DNA from: Bryobacterales bacterium
GTDB lineage: Bacteria > Acidobacteriota > Terriglobia > Bryobacterales > Bryobacteraceae
Direction: 5' to 3'
Assembly: GCA_020854055.1 (NCBI GenBank)
Contig: JADZGD010000039.1
Location: 62,001 to 126,000, forward strand
Length of the DNA stretch: 64,000 nucleotides
Shown here: positions 27,041-34,926 of the stretch, piece after piece
Position numbering within the stretch: position 1 is the first letter of the stretch
Layout: the number at the start of each line of letters is the position of its first letter
Position numbers and translations under genes: made by a program
Notes under the pieces: generated by a model
What the model saw: only the letters and a program-made list of their open reading frames with translations
Databases searched by the model: none
What the model was told of the DNA's origin: nothing

Positions 27041-27967
27041 TTAAAAGTCGAAGAACACGCTACCGGTGATGGCGTTACGCTGGTAGGCTTCCATCAGGTT
27101 CTGATAGTCGTAGCGCGTAATCACGCCCCAGTTGCGTCCGATCCAGCGCTGCACGAAAAAGAACGTTCCGACACTGTTGAAGCGGACGTCAAACGGCGTG
27201 GTGGAGATCAACTGATAAGCCACCCGGCCGCCGCTGATGCCGCCCCCCAGGTAATACTTTCCCCGCTCGCCGTACATGAAGCCGGCTTGGCCCGACTTGG
27301 ACGGAATGTCACCGGGGCGCGCCGTGTTGAAGCTGATGCCGCCGCTGAAGACCGCCTTCTTGTAGTAGTACATCGCGCCCACGGTGATCATCTGTCCACC
27401 CCCATCGCCCAGCACCTTGTTGCGCGAATAGAACTCAGTCAGCGCGGTCGATAGCACCAGTCCGTTGACCTTGGGTACTTTGAACATTCCCGCCACGTCC
27501 CAGCGCAGGTTAGGGTAGAGCGCGATGTTGTTGGCCCGCTGCGGCGTTCCGCTGACCCCTACAATCGAGTAAAACCAGCGGTTCACGTTGATGTAGGTGC
27601 CACCGCCATAGATCCCCTGGCTCACTCCCTCATGATTCTGCACCGAGACCGATCCGAACGGCGTAAAATGCTTCAGTCCGCCGTAGGTCAGACTGGCGCT
27701 GCCGCCCTGCCAGGAGCCATAGTTGTTTGTGAGTCCGTTGAAGAAGCCGCCCACTTCCAGGTGGACGTTCTTTTGTTCGTTCGCCGCCGGCTGGATTTCG
27801 GCCTTTCCCGGTGAGGTGATTGTGGCCGTGTCCGCCGTCGCCGGTTCCGGATTACCCGAAACCCCGGAGGTGTTTTGCGCAAGACAGAGGCTGAGTCCGG
27901 CGGCGGCCACCAAAGCCGTCAAGAGCCGGAGTGCTGCCTGATTCCCAAGGATTGCTTGAATCGTCAC
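27041..27967 (-). CDS. outer-membrane beta-barrel protein, YaiO-like
   Basis: About 308 aa: signal peptide (LLTALVAAAGLSLCLAQ), a polar linker, then alternating beta-strands rich in Gly and aromatic residues (VHLEVGGFFNGLTNNYGSWQ, WFYSIVGVSG, YYLGGGISGGRVAY) ending in a terminal strand SVFFDF with C-terminal Phe, the signature of an outer-membrane barrel. It resembles YaiO-type barrels. GTG 27967 is chosen because GGAGAAGG precedes it and the signal peptide follows; an upstream start would add 34 charged residues. Function unknown. Confidence 0.68.
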   Translation of the reverse strand: MTIQAILGNQAALRLLTALVAAAGLSLCLAQNTSGVSGNPEPATADTATITSPGKAEIQPAANEQKNVHLEVGGFFNGLTNNYGSWQGGSASLTYGGLKHFTPFGSVSVQNHEGVSQGIYGGGTYINVNRWFYSIVGVSGTPQRANNIALYPNLRWDVAGMFKVPKVNGLVLSTALTEFYSRNKVLGDGGGQMITVGAMYYYKKAVFSGGISFNTARPGDIPSKSGQAGFMYGERGKYYLGGGISGGRVAYQLISTTPFDVRFNSVGTFFFVQRWIGRNWGVITRYDYQNLMEAYQRNAITGSVFFDF

Positions 27968-28114
27968 GTTGTCCTTCTCCGCCTGCGACAGCGTCCTTTC
28001 CCAAGTCAGGGGCTCTCGTCGAGGGCTTCGAAGACTATTTTCCGGGATCACCCCGCCGGGAACAATCAAGCGGAGGTACTGTGGGGACTACTACGAAGGT
28101 ACGGTCCGCGGCCT

Positions 28115-29020
28115 TCACTGGCCGGCGGCAGCCACCATCATGGCGATGGCGATCGACCGGATCTTGGTCTCCGGAGTCTCAGCCCGCGACAACAGAATCA
28201 GCGGAACCTTCGCCCCGATGACAACCCCGCCCGACTCCCCGCCGGCGAAGTACAGAATCGACCGGTAGAGAATGTTCGCCGCCTCGATATCCGGGCAAAT
28301 AAAGATGTCCGTCTTCCCGGTCAACGGGCTTTCAATCCCTTTCCGCTCGGCCGCGAACTGGCTCAGCGGCACATCGAGCGCGATCGGCCCTTCCAGATAC
28401 CCGCCGCTGATCTGCCCGCGGCGGTTCATCATGGCCAGGCTGGCCGCGTCAACCGTTGCCGGCATCTCCGGATTGACGAACTCCAGCGCGGTGAGCAGCG
28501 CCACGTTCGGCTTCTCGATTCCGATCGCCTGCGCCACGGTAATGGCGTTGCGCACGATATCGGCCTTTTGTTCCAGCGTCGGGGCGATGTTGATGGCCGC
28601 ATCGGTCATCAGCATCAGGCGGTTAAAGCCGGGTACCTGAAACACGATCACCTGGCTGATCAATCCCTTGCGCAGTCCGGCATCGCGGTCGAGCACGGCC
28701 TTCACCAGCTTCGAGGTTGCAATCTTGCCCTTCATCAGCAGGTTTGCTTTCCCCTCGCGCACCCTGCCGATGGCGATGCGGGCCGCGGCCGCATCGTCCG
28801 GCTCGTGATGAATGTTTTCACTGCCGATGGAAAATCCGGCATCGGCCGCCATCTTGGTGATCCGCGCGGAATCACCCACGAAGTAGCCTTCGGCCAGGTT
28901 CATCTCCCGGGCCGTCTTCATGGCTTCAATCACGTCCGGATCGTGGCCGGCGGCCACGGCGATGCGCGCCGGGCCTTTGCCGCGCGCCACCGCCACCAGC
29001 ACATCAAGGTCACGTATCAT
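28115..29020 (-). CDS. ptb: phosphate butyryltransferase (phosphate acetyl/butyryltransferase family)
   Basis: Transfers an acyl group from CoA to phosphate (butyryl-CoA or a similar acyl-CoA to acyl phosphate). At 301 aa it matches Ptb rather than the longer Pta. Typical blocks: ANLLMKGKIATSKLVKAVL, FNRLMLMTDAAINIAPTLEQK, NVALLTALEFVNPEMPATVDA and ADIFICPDIEAANILYRS-like sequence near the end. No butyrate kinase gene is adjacent. It lies 51 bases downstream of the HMG-CoA-lyase-like gene on the same strand, so both may serve acyl-CoA or branched-chain acid metabolism. Acyl specificity is not readable. Confidence 0.85.
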   Translation of the reverse strand: MIRDLDVLVAVARGKGPARIAVAAGHDPDVIEAMKTAREMNLAEGYFVGDSARITKMAADAGFSIGSENIHHEPDDAAAARIAIGRVREGKANLLMKGKIATSKLVKAVLDRDAGLRKGLISQVIVFQVPGFNRLMLMTDAAINIAPTLEQKADIVRNAITVAQAIGIEKPNVALLTALEFVNPEMPATVDAASLAMMNRRGQISGGYLEGPIALDVPLSQFAAERKGIESPLTGKTDIFICPDIEAANILYRSILYFAGGESGGVVIGAKVPLILLSRAETPETKIRSIAIAMMVAAAGQ

Positions 29021-29071
29021 CGTCAGGATCCTCGATAGAGTGGACGCCGCTGGCGGCGTCCACTCACCAAC

Positions 29072-30304
29072 TCAGGCTGCCGGCGCCGCGCCCAGCACCG
29101 CGGTGGCGATCTGGTCGAACTCTTCCCCGCTCAGCAACTGCTTCTTTTGCATCGCAAGCGCCTTCACCCGCGCGACAATTTCGTTCTTCTGCTCGTCGGT
29201 GGCGCTGCGGCCGCGGCGCTCCAGGTGCTCCTCTACGCTGGCCACGCCGCAGCCCTTACCAAGCGCGATGTCGGCGCCCGGCCGCCCAACCACGCCCGGC
29301 AGAAACGGCAGGTACTCGGTCGGCTCGATGTCCTTGCAGCGGCGGTGAAACATGCCCACAATACCGGACTCGATGTAATACAGCCAGTCGCCCACGATCG
29401 GCCGGTTCGGGGGGATGTTAAATCGCGCCAGCTTCTGCACCAGCTTCGATAGCTCGTAGAAATTCTCGGTCTTGATGCCCAAATCGACGTTATACATGCA
29501 CTTGAGCGCCATTACCGTGTCTTCCAGCGGCACGTTGCCGGCGCGCTCACCGGTTCCGGTCACCGTCACATGAGCCACGCTAGCGCCGTTAGCAAGCGCC
29601 GCAATGGTGTTCGCCACGCCCAGGCCGAAGTCCTCGTGACAGTGGATCTCAATCGGTTTCGAAAAGCGCTTCTTCAGCGCCTTGATCACCGCGCCCACCG
29701 CATGCGGGGTACAGCCGCCGAAGCTATCGGCCAGCGTCAGCGCGTCCATGTGCCCTTCGCTCGCCACCCGGTCGATCAGATCCATGTACCGGCTGAGATC
29801 GCTCCGCGTGCTGTCGATGGTGAAGAACACCGTGTACAGGCCCGCTTCCTTGGCCGCCAGCGTGGTGTCGATCGAGGACTTGATGGCCCAATCCATCGTC
29901 TTTCCGTAGGCGTTCTTGATGATGTGTTCACTCGAAGGAATTTCCGTAATGATGCCCTTCACGCCGCAGGACTTGGCCTGGGCCACGTCGGCCGGCATGC
30001 ACCGGGCGAAGGAGAAGATTTCCGCCTTCAAGCCAAGCGCCACGATGTCGCTGATCGCCGCCTCGTCCTCGGCCGACACCGCCGGCATGCCGGCTTCAAT
30101 GCGATGAACACCCGCCGCGTCGAGAGCCTTGGCAATCGCCACCTTCTCGCCGCGGTCAAACATGATTCCGGTCTGCTGTTCGCCGTCGCGTAAAGTGACG
30201 TCGTGAATCTTGATGTGCTCCGGGAAATTGAGCTGTTCGCGAACTTCGGGAAGAAAGTTCCAGGGGCTGGTAAACCACTCGCGGGTCTTCCAAGGTTGAC
30301 TCAT
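29072..30304 (-). CDS. HMG-CoA-lyase-like / isopropylmalate-homocitrate synthase-family enzyme
   Basis: TIM-barrel enzyme of the pyruvate-carboxyltransferase (HMGL-like) superfamily, 410 aa. Metal and substrate motifs are IHDVTLRDGEQQTG at the N-terminus, EIHCHEDFGLGVANTIAALANGA (the HxH metal site is HCH) and GTGERAGNVPLEDTVMAL. It lacks the long C-terminal regulatory domain of LeuA, so feedback control is not expected. Candidate reactions are citramalate- or homocitrate-type condensation or lyase activity; the sequence does not decide. Start ATG 30304 is fixed by AAGGAG about 9 bases before it; earlier in-frame starts lie upstream of that site. Confidence 0.8.
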   Translation of the reverse strand: MSQPWKTREWFTSPWNFLPEVREQLNFPEHIKIHDVTLRDGEQQTGIMFDRGEKVAIAKALDAAGVHRIEAGMPAVSAEDEAAISDIVALGLKAEIFSFARCMPADVAQAKSCGVKGIITEIPSSEHIIKNAYGKTMDWAIKSSIDTTLAAKEAGLYTVFFTIDSTRSDLSRYMDLIDRVASEGHMDALTLADSFGGCTPHAVGAVIKALKKRFSKPIEIHCHEDFGLGVANTIAALANGASVAHVTVTGTGERAGNVPLEDTVMALKCMYNVDLGIKTENFYELSKLVQKLARFNIPPNRPIVGDWLYYIESGIVGMFHRRCKDIEPTEYLPFLPGVVGRPGADIALGKGCGVASVEEHLERRGRSATDEQKNEIVARVKALAMQKKQLLSGEEFDQIATAVLGAAPAA

Positions 30305-30352
30305 TAGTGCCATCTCCTTTATGGTCAGAACGATTTCGCAGGGTAACCCGTC

Positions 30353-30358
30353 ATTATA
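30353..30358 (-). promoter_or_regulatory. putative -10 element of the HMGL-like gene
   Basis: A consensus TATAAT on the minus strand 48 bases upstream of the ATG. A TTGAAA box is present but 21 bases away, longer than usual. The 267-bp region up to the divergent desaturase start otherwise shows no gene. Confidence 0.4.
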
Positions 30359-30571
30359 GCGAAGCCCCCGGGTGGAGTATTTCAACGCCGCCTCCGCTCG
30401 CCAGCGCTGCTGAACTTTCTATTCCGGCGCCGGAGTTATCGCAACTGATTTGCAAGAACCTCACCCCGGCGGACAGAATTCCGGCACGAAAACCGTACAT
30501 CTCTGTTAGGATAATGAAAAGTCCCGCCGTTCGGCTTCCGCCTGACAATCTGGGACCTACTGGGAGAGTGG

Positions 30572-31297
30572 ATGAGTATAGGTTGGATGTGTGTGATTAC
30601 ACTGGGCATCCTTCAGATGTCGGTGTTCTTTACAACGATTTATCTGCACCGTGCGGTGACCCATGGTGGTCTGCACCTGCACCCCGTTGTTCGTTTTCTG
30701 ATGCACCTGGAGTTAACCGTCTTCACCGGCGTGATGCCGCGTGAGTGGGCCGCCGTGCATCGCAAACACCATCAATTCTCTGACAAGGAAGGGGATCCGC
30801 ATAGCCCCTATGTGTATGGGCTGTGGAAGGTCTTCTTCGGCAACTTCTTTTACTATCGCAGCGAGTGTAAGAACCCGGCCGTGGTCCGCAAGTACACCCC
30901 CGACTACCGTCCCGACATCATCGATCGGACTCCCGGTGCCAATTACGGCGTGCTGCTCGGGTTAGCCATTTTCATGCTGATGTTCGGTTGGGCCTGGGGG
31001 CTGGCGGCGTGGGCCTTCCATGTGGTGGCTTACATTCTGCTGAACTCATCGGTCAACAGCATCTGCCACATGATCGGCAGCCGCAATTTCGACAACCTGG
31101 CCACCAACATTCAGTGGATCGCCCTGCTCACGGCCGGCGAAGGATTGCACAACAACCACCACGAGTTTCCCTCTTCGGCCCGCCTCTCACTGCGCCGCTG
31201 GGAATTTGACCCCGCCTGGGCCGTCATCCGCCTGCTGGAAATGCTGGGCCTGGCCAGCGTCAGCCGCCTGCCCATCGCAAAAGCCAAAGCAGCCTGA
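30572..31297 (+). CDS. membrane fatty acid (acyl-CoA/acyl-lipid) desaturase
   Basis: Di-iron membrane desaturase of 241 aa that introduces a double bond, most likely delta-9, into fatty acyl chains. The three His boxes are HRAVTH (26-31), HRKHH (63-67) and HNNHH (193-197), with hydrophobic helices between them (LGLAIFMLMFGWAWGLAAWAF). It is shorter than typical 270-300 aa members, with little N-terminal sequence before the first helix. It has its own terminator and appears monocistronic; it should adjust membrane fluidity. Confidence 0.9.
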   Translation: MSIGWMCVITLGILQMSVFFTTIYLHRAVTHGGLHLHPVVRFLMHLELTVFTGVMPREWAAVHRKHHQFSDKEGDPHSPYVYGLWKVFFGNFFYYRSECKNPAVVRKYTPDYRPDIIDRTPGANYGVLLGLAIFMLMFGWAWGLAAWAFHVVAYILLNSSVNSICHMIGSRNFDNLATNIQWIALLTAGEGLHNNHHEFPSSARLSLRRWEFDPAWAVIRLLEMLGLASVSRLPIAKAKAA

Positions 31298-31313
31298 CCG
31301 CCGCCGTCTCCCC

Positions 31314-31359
31314 AAAAAACAACGGGCAGCCCGGAACCAACCGGAGCTGCCTTTCTTGA
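31314..31359. terminator. bidirectional terminator between desaturase and rpmB
   Basis: A hairpin GGCAGC-CCGG / CCGG-(A)-GCTGCC with a 6-base loop and one bulged A. On the plus strand it is followed by TTTCTTGATT; on the minus strand it is followed by GTTGTTTTTT. It lies between the convergent desaturase and L28 genes, so it can end both transcripts. Confidence 0.75.
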
Positions 31360-31398
31360 TTCTGAATTGGATTTGTGGCGAGAAACCGCCGGCGGAAT

Positions 31399-31590
31399 TC
31401 AGGCGACCTTCTGAACCTTACCGTTCCTTATGCAGGACGTGCAAACACGCATCCGCTTCGCCGCGCCATTCACCAACGCCCGCACCGGCTGCAGGTTCAC
31501 GTTCCAACGCCGCTTGGTGACATTATGCGCATGACTGATTCGGTTGCCAAACTGCGGACCGCGCCCACAAACCTCACATATCTTCGCCAT
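31399..31590 (-). CDS. rpmB: 50S ribosomal protein L28
   Basis: A 63-aa basic large-subunit protein. The sequence KICEVCGRGPQFGNRISHAH followed by RRWNVNLQPVRA is diagnostic of L28. It is the zinc-binding (C+) version: CxxC at 5-8 and CxxC at 50-53. GGGAG lies about 10 bases upstream of the ATG, next to a perfect 16-bp palindrome. Single gene with its own terminator. Confidence 0.96.
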   Translation of the reverse strand: MAKICEVCGRGPQFGNRISHAHNVTKRRWNVNLQPVRALVNGAAKRMRVCTSCIRNGKVQKVA

Positions 31591-31604
31591 TACACAACAC
31601 TCCC

Positions 31605-31620
31605 TTCGAGATATCTCGAA
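31605..31620. promoter_or_regulatory. perfect 16-bp palindrome at the rpmB ribosome-binding region
   Basis: TTCGAGATATCTCGAA is fully symmetric and ends directly beside the GGGAG ribosome site of rpmB, 14 bases before the ATG, just downstream of the putative promoter. It could be a repressor operator or, in RNA, part of a structure touching the ribosome site. Seen directly; the function is inference. Confidence 0.45.
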
Positions 31621-31625
31621 CTCTT

Positions 31626-31654
31626 AGTCTAGCAGCCACCCGCCTCGGCCGCAA
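31626..31654 (-). promoter_or_regulatory. putative sigma70-type promoter of rpmB
   Basis: On the minus strand TTGCGG and TAGACT are separated by 17 bases, 36 bases upstream of the rpmB ATG. This would put the transcript start at or within the palindrome at 31605-31620. Confidence 0.45.
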
Positions 31655-31810
31655 ACGGTCTGAGAGCGGGACAGCGATTCCCTTCGCCTTCATCTTAGGT
31701 TCGAAGGGCGAGGCCGGGTCAGGGGCAGGCGGTTCTTGCCCGGAATACGCGAACCCTGGACACGGTCTCGAGATGCGCTGCTCCGGATTCGCCGGCGGAC
31801 AACCTCCAGA

Positions 31811-32800
31811 TTACGGCTCCGCGCGAGGGTCAACTTGGCGGGGATGCCGGCTGGGCTGTCCCCAAGTCATCAGTTCGTCATCGCGCAGGCGCATCGGCTG
31901 TTCGTTATGATACCAGCCGTTCCTCGAGAGGCCATCCGGGAAATCGTGTACCAGCATGCCAGGCTCGTTGATCGCCAACTGCTTGGGGATAGTCGCATCG
32001 GGCCGCGCGACAAACGAGGCCCAGTGCGAGTAGGGCTTCGAAGAATTGTTGGCGACGGCCCACATCCGATTGTCGGCACAGCGCGTGGGGACCTGGCGCA
32101 CGTTTAGCACGTCGAGGCAACTGGCGTCCTTACCGCCGGCATTGTAGAACGAGTGGATCATCAGCTTCACGCCCCGCTCACGGTACGCGATGTAGATTTG
32201 CGGCCAGCAAATGTCGTAACAGATGGCCAGTCCCGTGCGCACGCCGCAAATTTCATTCACCGCAAGATGGGTTCCCGCCGAATAGTGGTCCTGGTCGCCC
32301 TTGGTGCACATGCTCTTGTCGTAGCGGTCCACGATCCGGCCGTCGGGCCGTATGAGGTACAGGCAATTGGTGGGCTTGGTCTGGGCGTCCAGGAAATGAG
32401 CAGAGCCGAGCACAAGCCACAGGTCTAATTCCTTCGCAAGTCCGCGGAGGGCGGCGGTTTCACGCCGGAGCAACTCCCAATCGAACGTATTGAAGGACTT
32501 GAAATCCGAGCCGGCGTAGCCGGACAGACAGGCTTCCGATGTGTGCAGCAGGTGGGCGCCCGACTTCACTGCCCGGCGCATGAATTCGCGAACGTATTGG
32601 GCATTCTGCGCCACATTGCTACCAACCGGAAATTGGCACGACGCAACCCGCAGCCCTTCCTTGGGACGCGGCGCCTCAGGCGGAAACTGGGGGGTTTCGG
32701 CTGATGCGGCGCGCAGCGGATCGCTGGCCGCGAGAGCGGCGAGGCCCACGGGGCCCAAACTGATGGCTGCGCGGCGAGAAATAACGGTACTCGATCTCAT
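31811..32800 (-). CDS. Tat-exported carbon-nitrogen hydrolase (nitrilase superfamily)
   Basis: A 329-aa nitrilase-fold amidase. The catalytic triad is Glu89 (HTSEACLSGY), Lys162 (DRYDKSM) and Cys194 (LAICYDICWP). The N-terminus STVISRRAAISLG then a hydrophobic Ala-rich stretch is a Tat signal, so the enzyme likely works outside the cytoplasm, unusual for this family. Start ATG 32800 puts the RR at 9-10; the frame stays open 41 codons upstream without a ribosome site. The substrate is unknown. It stands alone: 220 bp to rpmB and 310 bp to the symporter gene. Confidence 0.8.
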   Translation of the reverse strand: MRSSTVISRRAAISLGPVGLAALAASDPLRAASAETPQFPPEAPRPKEGLRVASCQFPVGSNVAQNAQYVREFMRRAVKSGAHLLHTSEACLSGYAGSDFKSFNTFDWELLRRETAALRGLAKELDLWLVLGSAHFLDAQTKPTNCLYLIRPDGRIVDRYDKSMCTKGDQDHYSAGTHLAVNEICGVRTGLAICYDICWPQIYIAYRERGVKLMIHSFYNAGGKDASCLDVLNVRQVPTRCADNRMWAVANNSSKPYSHWASFVARPDATIPKQLAINEPGMLVHDFPDGLSRNGWYHNEQPMRLRDDELMTWGQPSRHPRQVDPRAEP

Positions 32801-33110
32801 GGCTTTCAAATCGGACTTTCCGTTCTGCCTCCAGTTCGAGCAATTACGCTTCGAATCATCTTCGAACCAGGCCCGGGGCGGCTCCCGGCAGGCACTCACA
32901 GAGCCTATCACAACCGCACGCAAGGCGCGAAAGCTCGCGGACTAACCTCGCGGCCGGTTCTTGTCCTCGATTACGGCGCCATCGCATGCTTACCGGAACT
33001 TACCCGCAGCTTTGAATCCGAAAGCTGCCGGGCGAGGTCCAATTGCAGAATCGAGACTTGCGCGGACCGGGCGAAATTAGTCAACTAGCGCAGTCGTGGC
33101 GCGTGAAATG
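32801..33110. other. 310-bp intergenic region, no gene seen
   Basis: It lies between the nitrilase-like start and the symporter stop, both minus strand. No credible coding frame is present: the open frames lack ribosome sites and start in neighbouring genes. It should hold the nitrilase-like gene's promoter, but I see no clear -35/-10 pair. The only structure I find is the hairpin at 33003-33032. Confidence 0.6.
33003..33032. terminator. strong hairpin downstream of the symporter gene
   Basis: An 8-bp perfect stem GCAGCTTT / AAAGCTGC with a 7-base loop, extended by CCC/GGG past one bulged C. It lies about 80 bases after the symporter stop on the minus strand. There is no T tract, so it could be an RNA 3'-end stabiliser or a rho-assisted terminator. 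Confidence 0.4.
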
Positions 33111-34835
33111 TCATACCGCGGCGCGGGCGCGCTGCCGCGCTCGAACCAGGAACCTCACCCCGAAGGCGGCTAGCGCTACTCCAGCCCCGAGGTCGGTCCA
33201 ACGCGCAGTAGTCGACGTAGCCACCAGCCCCGCCAGCGCCAGCAGCAGGCCCACCACCAGCGTGGCCGCTCCCAGCGCCGGCCCCTCCTGGCCGGAGCCC
33301 TTCTTCGGCGCCTCCTCCGGCCGAATGGGAGAATCCAGCGCCTGAAAGAATTCCCGGATTCGCTGCTGTTCGGCGGCATCCTTCTTCGGCAGCACGCTGC
33401 CCAGCCACATGCCGAGCATCGTCGCCCCGATGTTTGCAAAAATCGAGAGGCCTTCAAAGGTGTAGTTGGCCCATTCCTTGGAAATGCCCGGCACGTGAGG
33501 GAAGTACCAGGTCTTCAGTGAAAACGTGATGAAGCCCGAAGCCAGGCCCAGCACGAAGCCCGAAAGCGCCCCTCGCCAGGTGAGCCAGCGCAGCGTCAAT
33601 CCACCCAGAATCGGCATCAGCGTCGGCGCCAGCAGCAACCCGAACACCATCACCATCATGTGAAACAGCGACTCCTGGCCGCTGACGGCAATCACCAGAC
33701 TGAGCACGATGACAATCGCCCCCAGCGCCGCCGTGATCAGCCGCCCCACGCGCACCAGCGCCCGCTCGGAACTGGCCGGCCGTAACACCCTCAGGTAGAA
33801 GTCCCGCGTCAGCACACTGGCAATGGCGTTGAAATCCGCGCTGATGGCCGCCATGGTGGCCGAAAACATCGCCGCCACGATGATGCCCACCATTCCCACC
33901 GGCAGCAGTTGCAGCACCAGCAGAATGTAGGTATCCGCCGTGCGGTGCTGCGCGATCAGATCCGGCAGCAGCTTGCGCCCGATCACCGCCGGCAGCAGCA
34001 TCAGCGGAGTGCCCACGAAATTCAGCGCCGCCGAAAGATACGCCGCCTTGCTGGCCGAGCGCTCATCGGGCACCGAGTAATATTTTTGCGCCAGCGCCCA
34101 GGTGGCGTTGTAGCTGATGATAATCAGCAGAACGAAGCTCAGAATATACGTCCAGCCGTAAGGCCCTCCGCTTGGGTGCAGGAAACCCGGCGGCAGGCCT
34201 TGAAACGACCGGATGGGTCCGCCGGCATGGTAAATCGCCAGCGGCAGCAGCAGAACCATGGCCGCAATCTTCATCAGGAACTGCACGTAGTCGGTTACAA
34301 TCAGCGCCCACAAACCGCCCAGAATGGTGTAAGTCACCGTCACCAGGCCGCACACCACGATGGTGGTCATCACGTCGGTCCCCATGCCGGCCGCCAGAAT
34401 CAGCGCGGTGGCGAATATCTTCAGCGCATCGTCGAAGATCTTCACCGGAATGCCCGCCCAGGCAAACAACTGCCGCAGCGGCGCGGTAAAGCGCTTCTCC
34501 AGGAACTCCACCGGTGTAATTACCCGCGCCCGCCGCCAGCGCCGCGCAAACACCAGTCCGCCGATCACACAGGCCGGGGCGCTCGCCCAAAATAATGTAA
34601 TGCTCACCCATCCGAAGGTGTAGGCAATCTGCGAATAAGCAATGAAGGTGAAGGCGCTGAAGCTCGACATGTAGTGCGAAATGCCGGCCAGCCACCACGG
34701 AACCTGGTGCCCGCCGGCAAAATAGTCCTGGGAAGCCTTCTGGCGCTTGTTGAAATACAGCCCGAGATAGAGCACCACCAGGAAGTAGCCAAAGATCACC
34801 ACGTAGTCGGGAGCCGTGAGATGAACCGAGGTCAC
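33111..34835 (-). CDS. sodium:solute symporter (SSS family)
   Basis: A 574-aa membrane carrier with about 13 helices that imports a small organic solute with Na+. The pattern VVIFGYFLVVLYLGLYFNKRQK-SQDYFAGGHQVPWWLAGISHYMSSFSA-FTFIAYSQIAYTFG is typical of the SGLT branch, and helix 8 has the FSATMAAISADFNAIASVLTRDFY sodium-site region. The start is a GTG at 34835. It is divergent from the epimerase gene across 91 bp, so the symporter probably feeds the sugar cluster to its right. The C-terminal 60 residues add two helices and a basic tail. Confidence 0.87.
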   Translation of the reverse strand: MTSVHLTAPDYVVIFGYFLVVLYLGLYFNKRQKASQDYFAGGHQVPWWLAGISHYMSSFSAFTFIAYSQIAYTFGWVSITLFWASAPACVIGGLVFARRWRRARVITPVEFLEKRFTAPLRQLFAWAGIPVKIFDDALKIFATALILAAGMGTDVMTTIVVCGLVTVTYTILGGLWALIVTDYVQFLMKIAAMVLLLPLAIYHAGGPIRSFQGLPPGFLHPSGGPYGWTYILSFVLLIIISYNATWALAQKYYSVPDERSASKAAYLSAALNFVGTPLMLLPAVIGRKLLPDLIAQHRTADTYILLVLQLLPVGMVGIIVAAMFSATMAAISADFNAIASVLTRDFYLRVLRPASSERALVRVGRLITAALGAIVIVLSLVIAVSGQESLFHMMVMVFGLLLAPTLMPILGGLTLRWLTWRGALSGFVLGLASGFITFSLKTWYFPHVPGISKEWANYTFEGLSIFANIGATMLGMWLGSVLPKKDAAEQQRIREFFQALDSPIRPEEAPKKGSGQEGPALGAATLVVGLLLALAGLVATSTTARWTDLGAGVALAAFGVRFLVRARQRARAAV

Positions 34836-34926
34836 AATGCATAGACATTAGCACGAGTTTGACTCGCACAACTCGAATTTGTCTGGTCAAATCAGGGAAG
34901 TCCGCATTTGGTGCATACTGAGTCTC

